From Nitromaritima sp964584125 (lineage in GTDB: Bacteria > Nitrospinota > Nitrospinia > Nitrospinales > VA-1), in contig CAZOYP010000017.1 of assembly GCA_964584125.1 (NCBI GenBank), forward strand, positions 1-34,201: a stretch of DNA of 34,201 nucleotides, written 5' to 3'. The notes below the pieces were generated by a model. The model searched no databases. It was given only the letters and a program-made list of their open reading frames with translations, and was not told the origin of the DNA. The position numbers and the translations under genes are program-made. Below, in pieces: positions 17,136-25,517 of this stretch (its first letter is position 1; each line of letters starts with the position of its first letter).

Positions 17136-17963
17136 ATGCCAGGCTTAACAGACAATCATTTACTTTCAATTTTTGGATTTGGTAAAGATAATATTTTTGT
17201 TGGCGGAACCGAAGGAACGATGCTGCATTTTAATGGCGAGAAATGGGATTTAATGAACCTTAATGGGCGTTGGGCTATTAAGAATATCTGGGGAACTGCA
17301 CCTGATAACTTATTTGCTGTTGCTACAGATGGAAGAATTCTCCATTACGGTGGAAAGGAATGGTCTGTAGAAGAAACAGAAAAGTTACCACCTATGACTG
17401 GGGTTTTTGGGTTATCTGAAAAAGAAATTTATGCATGTGCACGTCTTGGTCGTATTCTTCGTTATGATGGTAAGGAATGGAAATTCTTAAATACAGGAAC
17501 CGATGTTGATGTAACTCGATTATGGGGATGCCCTGAAAGTGGAATGTATGCAGTTGGATTTGATGGGCTCATATTAAAACAAGAAGAAGATAAATGGAAA
17601 CGCTTAACTATTAACTCAAATCATGAATTTTATGGTTTTTGCGGTTTTGGTCCGGATGATATGTATATATGCGGATCTGATGGAATTATTTACAAATTTA
17701 ATGGAAATGTGGTCACCGAAATGCCTACACGAACTCAAGATTTCTTTCTTGATGTTTGGGGCCCTTCTAAGGAAATGGTTTTTGCTGTCGGTGATCTCGG
17801 GATGATCATGTTTAATGATGGAGAGCAATGGGTCCGTATTGAATCTGGTACAGAAGAATATCTCACCGCCATTTGGGGTAGTTCTGACGAAGATATGTAT
17901 GCTGTTGGTGATAACGGGCTCATCCTTCACTGGAATGGTGAAAATTGGTCAGCCTGCGCTTAG
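17136..17963 (+). CDS. Seven-repeat beta-propeller protein, second of a tandem pair
   Basis: The 275 residues again hold seven blades, from SIFGFGKDNIFVGGTEG to AIWGSSDEDMYAVGDNG, with the same LHWNG-x-x-W ending per blade. Its ATG directly follows the TAA of the first propeller gene and is in the same frame. GAGGG seven bases upstream supports independent initiation, so this is probably a separate polypeptide translated by coupling. The alternative is that a sense codon in an ancestral 14-blade protein became TAA. No signal peptide or membrane segment is present. A heterodimer of two propellers is possible but is inference. Function unknown. Confidence 0.85.
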   Translation: MPGLTDNHLLSIFGFGKDNIFVGGTEGTMLHFNGEKWDLMNLNGRWAIKNIWGTAPDNLFAVATDGRILHYGGKEWSVEETEKLPPMTGVFGLSEKEIYACARLGRILRYDGKEWKFLNTGTDVDVTRLWGCPESGMYAVGFDGLILKQEEDKWKRLTINSNHEFYGFCGFGPDDMYICGSDGIIYKFNGNVVTEMPTRTQDFFLDVWGPSKEMVFAVGDLGMIMFNDGEQWVRIESGTEEYLTAIWGSSDEDMYAVGDNGLILHWNGENWSACA

Positions 17964-18006
17964 GAGTAGGTCCCACTTTACGGCCAAGTTTGTACTAGTA
18001 TAATTC

Positions 18007-18036
18007 TTGACACTTCTTAATAGCAGGTGTTACTGT
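18007..18036 (+). promoter_or_regulatory. Promoter candidate of the trp operon
   Basis: A perfect TTGACA (18007-18012) is followed after 18 bases by TACTGT (18031-18036) preceded by TG, an extended -10. A second possibility just upstream is TTTACG (17977-17982) with TATAAT (17999-18004), spacer 16. The leader of about 75 bases has no Trp codon run and no terminator-antiterminator pair, so classical attenuation is not seen. Confidence 0.5.
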
Positions 18037-18117
18037 CCATTATCTAAACTACTGAAAATAAAAGTATTTTCTCCTTATAAAAAGAGCTCCTAAACGGGAA
18101 ACTAATTTCTTGTTGTT

Positions 18118-19611
18118 ATGCTAAAACCTACTCTTGAAGAATTCAAAGAAAAGTCGAAGAAAGGTAACTTAATTCCTGTATACAAGGAAATTTTGGCTGA
18201 TCTTGATACACCTGTTTCTGCTTATATGAAAATGAGCGGAAGTGATTATTCATTTTTACTTGAAAGTGTTGAAGGGGGTGAAAAATGGGCCAGATATTGT
18301 TTTTTAGGATTTGATCCATCAACTATAGTTAGTATTAAGGGAAATAAGATTATTATTGAGAAACAAGGTAAATCAGAATCTATCATAATTTCTGAGGGCA
18401 GCCCGCTGGTTGGGCTTAAGGAAGTTTTGTCTCAATATCAACCCGTTGAAGTGGAGGGATTACCTCGTTTTTCTGGGGGTGCAGTTGGATTTGTAAGTTA
18501 TGACATGGTTCGTTCTTTTGAAGATTTGCCAGAAGAAACCGAGGATGATCTTGAAGTACCCGACGCCTGTTTTGTGATTACTGATACTTTGTTAATCTTT
18601 GATAATATTGCTCAAACAATCAAAATTGTTTCGAATGCTCATATAACTAATGACAATATGGATGAATCGTACAATAAGGCGATAAAAAATATTGAAGCAA
18701 TTGAAGAAAAACTAAAAATCAGCTTGCCTGTTAATTTGATTAATGAAGGTTTAAAAAACTTTAAAAATACTACCAAGATAGTTTCTAACTTTGATAAAGA
18801 ACAATATCTTGCTGCGGTTCATAAAATTAAAGATTATATTCATGACGGGGATGTTATTCAGGTGGTTTTAGCGCAAAGGTTGAAGTTTAATATCAGTAAA
18901 GATCCCTTTACAATTTACCGAGCATTAAGATCGATCAACCCCTCTCCTTATATGTACTATTTAAAATTTGGTGATTTGAAAATTGTTGGTTCTTCTCCAG
19001 AAATATTAGTGCGTGTGGAGGGTGAGAAAATTGAAGTGAGGCCAATCGCCGGGACTCGCAAGCGAGGAAAGTCTGAAGAAGAGGATCAAGCCTTAGAAGC
19101 CGATCTTCTTAATGATGAAAAGGAGTTGGCGGAACATATAATGCTTGTAGATCTGGGCCGCAATGATGTTGGTCGAGTAGCAAGAACCAATTCTGTTTCA
19201 GTTAATGAGAAGTTTAGCATTGAGCGGTACTCACACGTGATGCATATTGTTTCGAATATTCAGGGAAAAATTAAAAAAGATTTAGATGCTTATGATGTTT
19301 TGGCTGCAACTTTTCCCGCTGGGACTTTGTCAGGAGCCCCGAAGGTAAGAGCTATGGAAATTATTGAGGAACTAGAGCCGACTAGGAGAGGCTTATATGG
19401 CGGTGCCGTTGGGTATATTAGCTTTAATGGTAATATGGATACTGCTATCGCCATTCGTACGCTTTTGATAAAAAATAATACAGCATATTTAGGAGTTGGT
19501 GCTGGAATTGTTGCTGACTCAGTTCCGGATAATGAATTTGAAGAAACCATGAATAAGGGGAAAGCCTTACTTAAAGCAATCGAACTAGCCGAGAAAGGAC
19601 TTGTTCGATGA
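18118..19611 (+). CDS. trpE: Anthranilate synthase component I
   Basis: TrpE converts chorismate and ammonia, delivered by TrpG, to anthranilate, the first committed step of tryptophan synthesis. Length, 497 residues, is standard. The N-terminal FLLESVEGGEKWARY region carries the LLES element of the tryptophan feedback site. The chorismate-binding domain shows RPIAGTRKRG, LVDLGRNDVGRVA, MHIVSNIQGK, FPAGTLSGAPKVRAME and YGGAVGYISFNGNMD, all typical of TrpE rather than PabB or isochorismate synthase. The ATG is the first in frame; no clear ribosome site precedes it. The stop overlaps the trpG start as ATGA, so the two subunits are coupled. It heads the seven-gene trp operon. Confidence 0.97.
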   Translation: MLKPTLEEFKEKSKKGNLIPVYKEILADLDTPVSAYMKMSGSDYSFLLESVEGGEKWARYCFLGFDPSTIVSIKGNKIIIEKQGKSESIIISEGSPLVGLKEVLSQYQPVEVEGLPRFSGGAVGFVSYDMVRSFEDLPEETEDDLEVPDACFVITDTLLIFDNIAQTIKIVSNAHITNDNMDESYNKAIKNIEAIEEKLKISLPVNLINEGLKNFKNTTKIVSNFDKEQYLAAVHKIKDYIHDGDVIQVVLAQRLKFNISKDPFTIYRALRSINPSPYMYYLKFGDLKIVGSSPEILVRVEGEKIEVRPIAGTRKRGKSEEEDQALEADLLNDEKELAEHIMLVDLGRNDVGRVARTNSVSVNEKFSIERYSHVMHIVSNIQGKIKKDLDAYDVLAATFPAGTLSGAPKVRAMEIIEELEPTRRGLYGGAVGYISFNGNMDTAIAIRTLLIKNNTAYLGVGAGIVADSVPDNEFEETMNKGKALLKAIELAEKGLVR

Positions 19612-20180
19612 TCTTGATGATCGATAACTATGACTCATTTACTTATAACTTAGTTCAGTATTTAGGAGAACTAGGAGCAGATGTTATTGTTTACCGTAAT
19701 GATAAAATAACTTTTAGAGATATAGAAAAACTAAACCCGGAAAAAATTGTAATTTCTCCGGGCCCTTGCACCCCAGAAAAAGCAGGTATTTCTATAGAAA
19801 CGGTTCGTCACTTTGGTGGGAAGATCCCTCTTTTAGGGGTTTGTCTTGGACATCAGTCCATTGCTAGTGCTTTTGGGGGAGAAATTATTAAAGCAAAAAA
19901 ATTGATGCATGGAAAAACATCAATGGTTACCCATGATGATAAAAACCTCTTCAAGGGATTACCCAATCCTTTTGAAGCTACCAGATACCATTCATTAGTG
20001 TTAGACAAAAATACTGTTCCCGATAAATTTGAAGTAAGTGCAACGAGTGAAGATGGTGAAATTATGGGAATAAGGCATAAAAATGTATTTATTGAGGGTG
20101 TGCAGTTTCACCCAGAATCTATTTTGACTACTAGCGGTAAAAATCTTCTTAATAATTTTTTAAAAATGTCAGTAGGCTAA
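19608..20180 (+). CDS. trpG: Anthranilate synthase component II (glutamine amidotransferase)
   Basis: The 190-residue class I amidotransferase releases ammonia from glutamine for TrpE. The opening MIDNYDSFTYNLVQYLGELG, the oxyanion motif ISPGPCTPEKAG, the nucleophile C79 in GVCLGHQ and the catalytic His and Glu in VQFHPES (H168, E170) are all intact. YHSLV also matches TrpG/PabA. It starts inside the trpE stop (ATGA). A second ATG three codons in (19617) begins exactly at MIDNYDSF and is an alternative start. Because no pabA was seen in the window, it may also serve folate synthesis, as in some bacteria. Confidence 0.96.
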   Translation: MILMIDNYDSFTYNLVQYLGELGADVIVYRNDKITFRDIEKLNPEKIVISPGPCTPEKAGISIETVRHFGGKIPLLGVCLGHQSIASAFGGEIIKAKKLMHGKTSMVTHDDKNLFKGLPNPFEATRYHSLVLDKNTVPDKFEVSATSEDGEIMGIRHKNVFIEGVQFHPESILTTSGKNLLNNFLKMSVG

Positions 20181-20200
20181 ATTAATTAAGTAATTTTCCC

Positions 20201-21214
20201 ATGAGTATTCAGGAAGCGCTAAAAAAAATTATAGATAAGCTAGACCTGAAAGAAGAAGAAATGATTATGGTGATGACCCAAATCATGGAGGGAAAAGTTG
20301 AAGATTCTCAATTAGGAGCTTTTCTTACCGCGCTTCGTATAAAAGGGGAAACAGTTGAAGAGATTACAGGTGCAGCAAGGGTTATGCGAGATAAGGCAGA
20401 GAAGATTAAGGTGTTCAAAAAACCTATTATAGACACATGTGGTACAGGTGGAGATGGTGCGAATACTTTTAATATTTCGACGGTTGCTGCTTTTGTTGTG
20501 GCTGGATGTGATATTACCGTTGCAAAGCATGGGAACAGAGCAGTTTCCAGTCGCTCGGGCAGCGCTGATGTTTTGAAATGTCTTGGTGTCAATATAGAAG
20601 CAAGTAGACCCACAGTCGAAAAATGTATTGAACAGGTAGGCATAGGATTCTTATTCGCTCCCCTTATGCATGGTGCAATGAAGTATGCCGCAGGAGTGAG
20701 AAAGCAACTCGGTTTCCGAACAATTTTTAATTTATTGGGCCCCCTAACAAACCCGGCTAGAGCAAATGCTCAGGTAATTGGTGTTTATGATTCTAGCCGA
20801 TTAAAACAAATCGCGAGCGTATTAAAGCTTCTTGGAACTCGTAAGGCTTTTGTTGTTCATGGTAGCGATGGCTTGGATGAAATTACTCTAACAGGCGATA
20901 CAAAAGTTTGTGAATTAGCTAATGGTCGAATACAGGAATACATACTAAAACCAGATAGTTTTGAGTTGACCGCTTGTGAGGCTAAAGATATTACTGGTGG
21001 AACACCAGAGGAAAATGCGGATATTTTAAAAGCCATTTTATCGGGAATAAAAGGACCAAAGCGCGATATTGTATTGATGAATGCTTCAGCAGCGATTTGT
21101 GCTAGTGATAAAAAAGAAAACTTAAAAGCCGCAATGCGACTTGCTCGGGAGTCAATTGATAGTGGCTCGGCGCAACAAAAACTAAATGACCTTTGTCGCC
21201 TAAGCCAGGAGTGA
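20201..21214 (+). CDS. trpD: Anthranilate phosphoribosyltransferase
   Basis: TrpD joins anthranilate with phosphoribosyl pyrophosphate. The 337-residue protein has the conserved DTCGTGGDGANTFNIST pyrophosphate loop, the KHGNRAVSSRSGSADVLK anthranilate/metal motif, FAPLMHGAMKYAAGVRKQLG, FNLLGPLTNPA and VVHGSDGLDEIT. It is a stand-alone enzyme, not fused to trpG as in enterobacteria. It lies 20 bases after trpG; the ribosome site is weak. Confidence 0.97.
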   Translation: MSIQEALKKIIDKLDLKEEEMIMVMTQIMEGKVEDSQLGAFLTALRIKGETVEEITGAARVMRDKAEKIKVFKKPIIDTCGTGGDGANTFNISTVAAFVVAGCDITVAKHGNRAVSSRSGSADVLKCLGVNIEASRPTVEKCIEQVGIGFLFAPLMHGAMKYAAGVRKQLGFRTIFNLLGPLTNPARANAQVIGVYDSSRLKQIASVLKLLGTRKAFVVHGSDGLDEITLTGDTKVCELANGRIQEYILKPDSFELTACEAKDITGGTPEENADILKAILSGIKGPKRDIVLMNASAAICASDKKENLKAAMRLARESIDSGSAQQKLNDLCRLSQE

Positions 21215-21265
21215 GAGTATAAATATTGTAAAACATAAATAATTTTTTTATTTTTTGTAGCTAAA

Positions 21266-22078
21266 ATGTCTAATATCCTTTCTAAAATATTTTGTGACAA
21301 GAAGATTGAGTTAGATACCGTGAAACGTAAACTTGCTCTTCCAGATGTTAAAACGCGCATCGCAAACAATAATTATAAAATTCGAGATATTAGGGTGTTT
21401 CTTGAATCAAGCAAAAGATCAACTATTATTGCTGAAATTAAGCCCCGCACACCATTTAAAGGTGAACTCTTAAAAAACTTTGATCCGGTAGGCATAGCCA
21501 AAACTTATGAAAAAAATGGGGCCTCTGCGCTCTCAATTATTACAGAATCGAGCTACTTTGGTGGTTGTCTTTCGACTTTAGAAGAGGCGAGAGGGTGTGT
21601 AGATATTCCTCTACTGCGTAAAGATTTTATTTTTGACGAGTATCAGGTATATGAGGCAAGAGCTTTTGGCGCAGACTTGTTTCTTCTTATCGCTACTTGG
21701 TTGGATAAAAATCAGTTGGCCGACCTTCTTGCTCTAGGAAAGGAACTGGGACTTCCTGCTTTAGTTGAAACACATAATGAAAAGGACATGGAAAAGGCTT
21801 TTTCAGTTGGAGCTTCGGTTCTTGGTATTAACAATAGAGACTTAACAAATGGGGAAACGGATTTAAATATTGCGAGGCGCCTAGTGCCCATGGCTCTTCA
21901 AGTGCCAGGCAGTTTTCTAGTTTGCGAGAGCGGTATTCATTCTAGGAAAGAAATAGAAGAGTTTGAAAAACTAGGAGCTCACTCTTTTTTAATTGGAGAG
22001 AGTTTAATGACCGCTGAAAATATTGGGAATAAGCTAAGGGAGTTTACTGGTGATAGAGAAGTTTCAACCACGAATTAA
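21266..22078 (+). CDS. trpC: Indole-3-glycerol-phosphate synthase
   Basis: TrpC closes the indole ring by decarboxylating the rearranged phosphoribosyl anthranilate. The 270-residue TIM barrel shows ALSIITESSYFGG, PLLRKDFIFDEYQVYEARAF, GADLFLLIA, LVETHNEKDM, LGINNRDL and CESGIHS with SFLIGESLM. The usual active-site stretch E-x-K-x-x-SPS-x-G reads EIKPRTPFKG (57-66): Glu57 and Lys59 are kept, but SPS has become TPF. It is not fused to trpF. The last 29 bases overlap trpF. Confidence 0.94.
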   Translation: MSNILSKIFCDKKIELDTVKRKLALPDVKTRIANNNYKIRDIRVFLESSKRSTIIAEIKPRTPFKGELLKNFDPVGIAKTYEKNGASALSIITESSYFGGCLSTLEEARGCVDIPLLRKDFIFDEYQVYEARAFGADLFLLIATWLDKNQLADLLALGKELGLPALVETHNEKDMEKAFSVGASVLGINNRDLTNGETDLNIARRLVPMALQVPGSFLVCESGIHSRKEIEEFEKLGAHSFLIGESLMTAENIGNKLREFTGDREVSTTN

Positions 22079-22685
22079 AATAAAGGTTTGTGGTACAACG
22101 AACCTCAAGGATGCCTTATTTGCAGTTGACAGTGGAGCTGATGCAATAGGTTTTATTTTTTATAAGAAAAGTCCACGCTATATATTGCAAAAGGAAGCTA
22201 AAGATATCGTTGCAAAATTACCACCTTTTGTTGAAACTGTAGGTGTCTTTGTCAATGAGACGTCAGATAAAGTCAATCGAATTGCTGAGCAATGTAAATT
22301 GACGGCTATTCAACTTCATGGAGATGAATCACCAGCTTTTTGTCGTCGTATCAAGAGACGCGTTATCAAAGCATTTAGAGTTAAGGATACAAACTCATTT
22401 AAAGGCATGGCCGATTATGATGTTAGCGGATTTTTACTTGATTCACATAATGATGATGCAAAAGGTGGCACAGGGAAAATTTTTGATTGGAACCTGGCTT
22501 TAAGGGCAAAAAAACAGGGGCCGATAATACTTGCAGGTGGGCTAAACCCCTATAATGTTTTTACGGCAATTCATAGAGTGAAGCCTTATGGAGTTGATGT
22601 TTGTTCCGGTGTTGAGATATCTCCAGGAATAAAGGATTCTGTGAAGATAGATGAGTTCATAAAATCTGTTCGCAAGTTTCGTTAA
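22050..22685 (+). CDS. trpF: Phosphoribosylanthranilate isomerase
   Basis: TrpF performs the Amadori rearrangement before TrpC. The 211-residue TIM barrel begins RIKIKVCGTTN with the catalytic cysteine. It continues with GADAIGFIFYKKSPRYI, QLHGDE, LLDSHNDDAKGGTGKIFDW (catalytic Asp), PIILAGGLNP and GVDVCSGVEISPGIKD. The start is a GTG at 22050 inside trpC. It is preceded by AAGGGAG at seven bases, and no later start is available before the first beta strand. The overlap of 29 bases implies coupled translation with trpC. Confidence 0.95.
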   Translation: MIEKFQPRIKIKVCGTTNLKDALFAVDSGADAIGFIFYKKSPRYILQKEAKDIVAKLPPFVETVGVFVNETSDKVNRIAEQCKLTAIQLHGDESPAFCRRIKRRVIKAFRVKDTNSFKGMADYDVSGFLLDSHNDDAKGGTGKIFDWNLALRAKKQGPIILAGGLNPYNVFTAIHRVKPYGVDVCSGVEISPGIKDSVKIDEFIKSVRKFR

Positions 22686-22766
22686 AAAATTTTATACGTT
22701 AAGTTAATTAGGATATTTTTTTTATGAATCTTTTAATTAACTGTCTAGATTTAAATAGATAAGATA

Positions 22767-23978
22767 ATGGAAGATAAAACAAAAAATATAGAGCTTCCAG
22801 ATGCAAAGGGTCACTTTGGATCATTCGGTGGTAAATATGTGATAGAGACATTGATGCCTGCATTGGAATCGCTAGAGCAACTTTACAAAGAAGTTCGAAA
22901 CGATCCAAAATTTCAAAGTGACTTAAAATATTATCTAAAGGAATATGTGGGACGCCCGACACCATTGTTTTTTGCGGAGCGACTTACTAATCATTTAGGT
23001 GGAGCGAAGGTTTATCTTAAGCGTGAAGATTTAAATCATACTGGGGCGCATAAAATTAATAACACAATTGGGAGTGCTCTTTTGACACTTCGAATGGGAA
23101 AAAAACGGGTTATTGCTGAAACAGGTGCAGGGCAGCATGGAGTTGCTACAGCAACAGCCGCAGCACTTTTTGGATTGAAATGCGACGTTTTTATGGGTGA
23201 GGAGGATATAAAACGACAAGCCCTCAATGTTTTTCGTATGAAATTATTAGGGGCTCGAGTAATACCTGTTACGGCAGGAACACGTACCCTAAAAGATGCG
23301 ACTAGTGAAGCTATTCGTGAATGGATTACTTCTGTAGAAACTACCCATTATATTATTGGTTCCGTTGTTGGGCCTCATCCATATCCTATGATCGTTCGTA
23401 ACTTTCAGCGAGTTATAGGGGATGAGGTGAGTGAGCAAATTTTGGAAATTGAAAAACGTTTGCCTGATGTTTGTGTAGCTTGTGTGGGTGGTGGTAGTAA
23501 TGCAATGGGACTGTTTTATCCTTTTACTGGTGATGAGAAAGTAAAACTTATTGGTGTAGAAGCAGCCGGCTTTGGTATTGCAACCGGAAAGCACGGCGCA
23601 ACATTGAGTCACGGTAGTACAGGGATCCTACATGGCATGATGAGTTATCTTCTACATGATGATGATGGGCAAGTACAAGAGGCACATTCTATTTCTGCCG
23701 GTCTAGATTACCCAGGTGTGGGATGCGAGCATAGTTATCTTAAATCAACTGGACGTGCTAGCTATGAAAGTATTACTGACGATGAAGCTCTTGAGGGATT
23801 TAAACTATTGTCGAATACAGAAGGAATAATACCTGCGCTAGAAACCGCTCATGCAATAGCACATATAGCTAAAATAGCTCCCAAAATGGGAAAAAATGAA
23901 GTAATTGTAGTTTGTTTGTCTGGAAGAGGAGATAAAGATGTAAACCAAATAGCCGGTCGTATGGAGATGGGTTTGTGA
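22767..23978 (+). CDS. trpB: Tryptophan synthase beta chain
   Basis: TrpB condenses indole and serine using pyridoxal phosphate. The 403-residue protein is a TrpB1 type: GHFGSFGGKYVIETLMPAL, GRPTPLFFAERLT, the cofactor lysine K96 in NHTGAHKINN, the AETGAGQHG substrate loop, CVGGGSNAMG phosphate loop, GVEAAGFGIATGKHGA and a C-terminal CLSGRGDKD. It is preceded by an 81-base gap with an AT-rich inverted repeat (22703-22710 with 22734-22741) that may form an intercistronic hairpin. The stop overlaps the trpA start as GTGA. Confidence 0.97.
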   Translation: MEDKTKNIELPDAKGHFGSFGGKYVIETLMPALESLEQLYKEVRNDPKFQSDLKYYLKEYVGRPTPLFFAERLTNHLGGAKVYLKREDLNHTGAHKINNTIGSALLTLRMGKKRVIAETGAGQHGVATATAAALFGLKCDVFMGEEDIKRQALNVFRMKLLGARVIPVTAGTRTLKDATSEAIREWITSVETTHYIIGSVVGPHPYPMIVRNFQRVIGDEVSEQILEIEKRLPDVCVACVGGGSNAMGLFYPFTGDEKVKLIGVEAAGFGIATGKHGATLSHGSTGILHGMMSYLLHDDDGQVQEAHSISAGLDYPGVGCEHSYLKSTGRASYESITDDEALEGFKLLSNTEGIIPALETAHAIAHIAKIAPKMGKNEVIVVCLSGRGDKDVNQIAGRMEMGL

Positions 23979-24778
23979 CTCGGATAAAAAGTTGTTTTAA
24001 CAAAATAAAAAATGAGAAACGAAAAGCTCTCGTAGTTTTCATTACTGCGGGAGACCCAGATCTTGATGCAACCAAAAATATTCTTGATGCTATAGATGAT
24101 AGCGGAGCAGATATTATTGAATTAGGAGTTCCGTTTTCAGACCCGCTAGCAGATGGTCCAATAATTCAGGCTGCATCATTGCGTTCTCTTAAAAGTGGAA
24201 CAACTTTGAAGAAAATTATTTCCTTAGTTCAGGAAATTCGCAAAACTCGAAATATTCCTATTGTTCTAATGACAAGTTTTAATCCTGTATTCGTCTACGG
24301 TGAAAAACAGTTTATTGAAGATGCTGTATCGGTTGGGGTTGATGGAGTTATTATTCCTGATCTCCCTCCTGAAGAGGCTACTCAATTTTCTGATTACGCC
24401 TCAAAAAAAAATCTTGATGTAATATATCTTTTAGCTCCTACTAGTACAGATGATCGAATACAGATGGTTGCTAAACATGGTAGAGGCTTTATTTATTATG
24501 TTTCACTTACAGGGACTACTGGTATGCGAGCCCAATTGGCTGATGGCTTAGGCGATAAAGTTTCAGCCATTAAACAAAAGTCAAAAATCCCCGTGCTTAT
24601 CGGCTTTGGTATTTCAAATTCCGAGTTGGCGCGGGAAGCGACTAAATTCTCCGATGGTGTTATTATTGGGAGTGCTGTTGTGAAATTGATTGAAAATAAT
24701 TCTGATCCGATTCAAAGAAATATAAAATTAGCCGAATTTATTGGTTCAATAAAACAAGCTATTACCGATCCCTGTTAA
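23975..24778 (+). CDS. trpA: Tryptophan synthase alpha chain
   Basis: TrpA cleaves indole-3-glycerol phosphate and passes indole to TrpB through a tunnel. The 267-residue TIM barrel has FITAGDPDLDAT, the catalytic Glu in IIELGVPFSDPLADGPIIQ, the catalytic Asp in IIPDLPPEE, FIYYVSLTGTTG, PVLIGFGIS and DGVIIGSAVV. It starts with GTG overlapping the trpB stop, with GGAG eight bases upstream. The next gene begins with the base after its TAA stop. Confidence 0.97.
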   Translation: MTRIKSCFNKIKNEKRKALVVFITAGDPDLDATKNILDAIDDSGADIIELGVPFSDPLADGPIIQAASLRSLKSGTTLKKIISLVQEIRKTRNIPIVLMTSFNPVFVYGEKQFIEDAVSVGVDGVIIPDLPPEEATQFSDYASKKNLDVIYLLAPTSTDDRIQMVAKHGRGFIYYVSLTGTTGMRAQLADGLGDKVSAIKQKSKIPVLIGFGISNSELAREATKFSDGVIIGSAVVKLIENNSDPIQRNIKLAEFIGSIKQAITDPC

Positions 24779-25480
24779 ATGAGCGTTTTCTCTCGCTCTG
24801 CTCCGGAAATTTCTGTTATCATCCCTGCATTTAATGAAGAAAAATCTATCGGGCTTGTTATAAAAAGTCTTCCTCAAAAAAAAATTAAAGAAATTATAGT
24901 TGTTAATAACGGTTCAACGGATAGGACAGCTTGTGTTGCAAAAGAGCATGGGGCTAGGGTGGTTGATGAGGCTTGTCTTGGTTATGGGGCTGCCTGCCTT
25001 AAAGGAATTTCTGAGCTTAATGAACCTGAAATAGTTGTTTTTTTAGATGGTGACTTTAGTGATTTTCCTGAAGAAATTGAATCTTTAGTTAATCCAATTA
25101 TTAATAACCAAGCTGATTTTGTTCTAGGGAGTCGTATGCTTTTGCCTCTAAGTCGAGCTTCGTTACTACCTCAGGCAAGGTATGGAAATTTATTGGCAGT
25201 ATTCCTTATAAATCTTTTTTTTAGGCATCAATTTACTGACCTTGGGCCATTTCGAGCGATTCGTTATAAGTCATTGAAAGAACTAAATATGATTGATAAA
25301 AATTTTGGGTGGACAGTTGAAATGCAGATAAAAGCTGTTAAGAATGGCTTGTGTATAAAAGAAATTCCTGTTCAATATAGAAAGCGGATTGGTGCATCAA
25401 AAATTACTGGGACTATATCTGGAACTATTCAGGCTGGAGTTAAAATAATCTTCACGATATTCAAATATTTGTTAATCTAA
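24779..25480 (+). CDS. GT2-family glycosyltransferase
   Basis: The 233-residue protein has the GT-A fold of family 2: SVIIPAFNEEKSIGLVI at the start, VVNNGSTDRT, then FLDGDFSDFPEE with the D-x-D metal motif. It continues with FVLGSRML, LGPFRAIRYKSL with the acceptor-loop character of dolichyl-phosphate-mannose-like enzymes, and PVQYRKRIGASKI. A weakly hydrophobic tail suggests membrane association. The sugar donor and acceptor cannot be told from sequence. Its ATG touches the trpA stop (TAAATG) and has no ribosome site, so it depends on trp operon translation, although it has no known place in tryptophan synthesis. Confidence 0.9.
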   Translation: MSVFSRSAPEISVIIPAFNEEKSIGLVIKSLPQKKIKEIIVVNNGSTDRTACVAKEHGARVVDEACLGYGAACLKGISELNEPEIVVFLDGDFSDFPEEIESLVNPIINNQADFVLGSRMLLPLSRASLLPQARYGNLLAVFLINLFFRHQFTDLGPFRAIRYKSLKELNMIDKNFGWTVEMQIKAVKNGLCIKEIPVQYRKRIGASKITGTISGTIQAGVKIIFTIFKYLLI

Positions 25481-25517
25481 TTCCACATATATTTTTTAAT
25501 TATAGAGTTAATTTCAA

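Noticed and set aside
18043..18117. Possible trp leader peptide or attenuator
   Set aside because: No Trp codon run and no hairpin with a T run is present in the leader.
22703..22765. Short frame and inverted repeat between trpF and trpB, considered as a leader peptide or terminator
   Set aside because: The 12-codon frame from 22723 has no Trp codon. The repeat is pure AT with its T run in the loop, so neither role is convincing.
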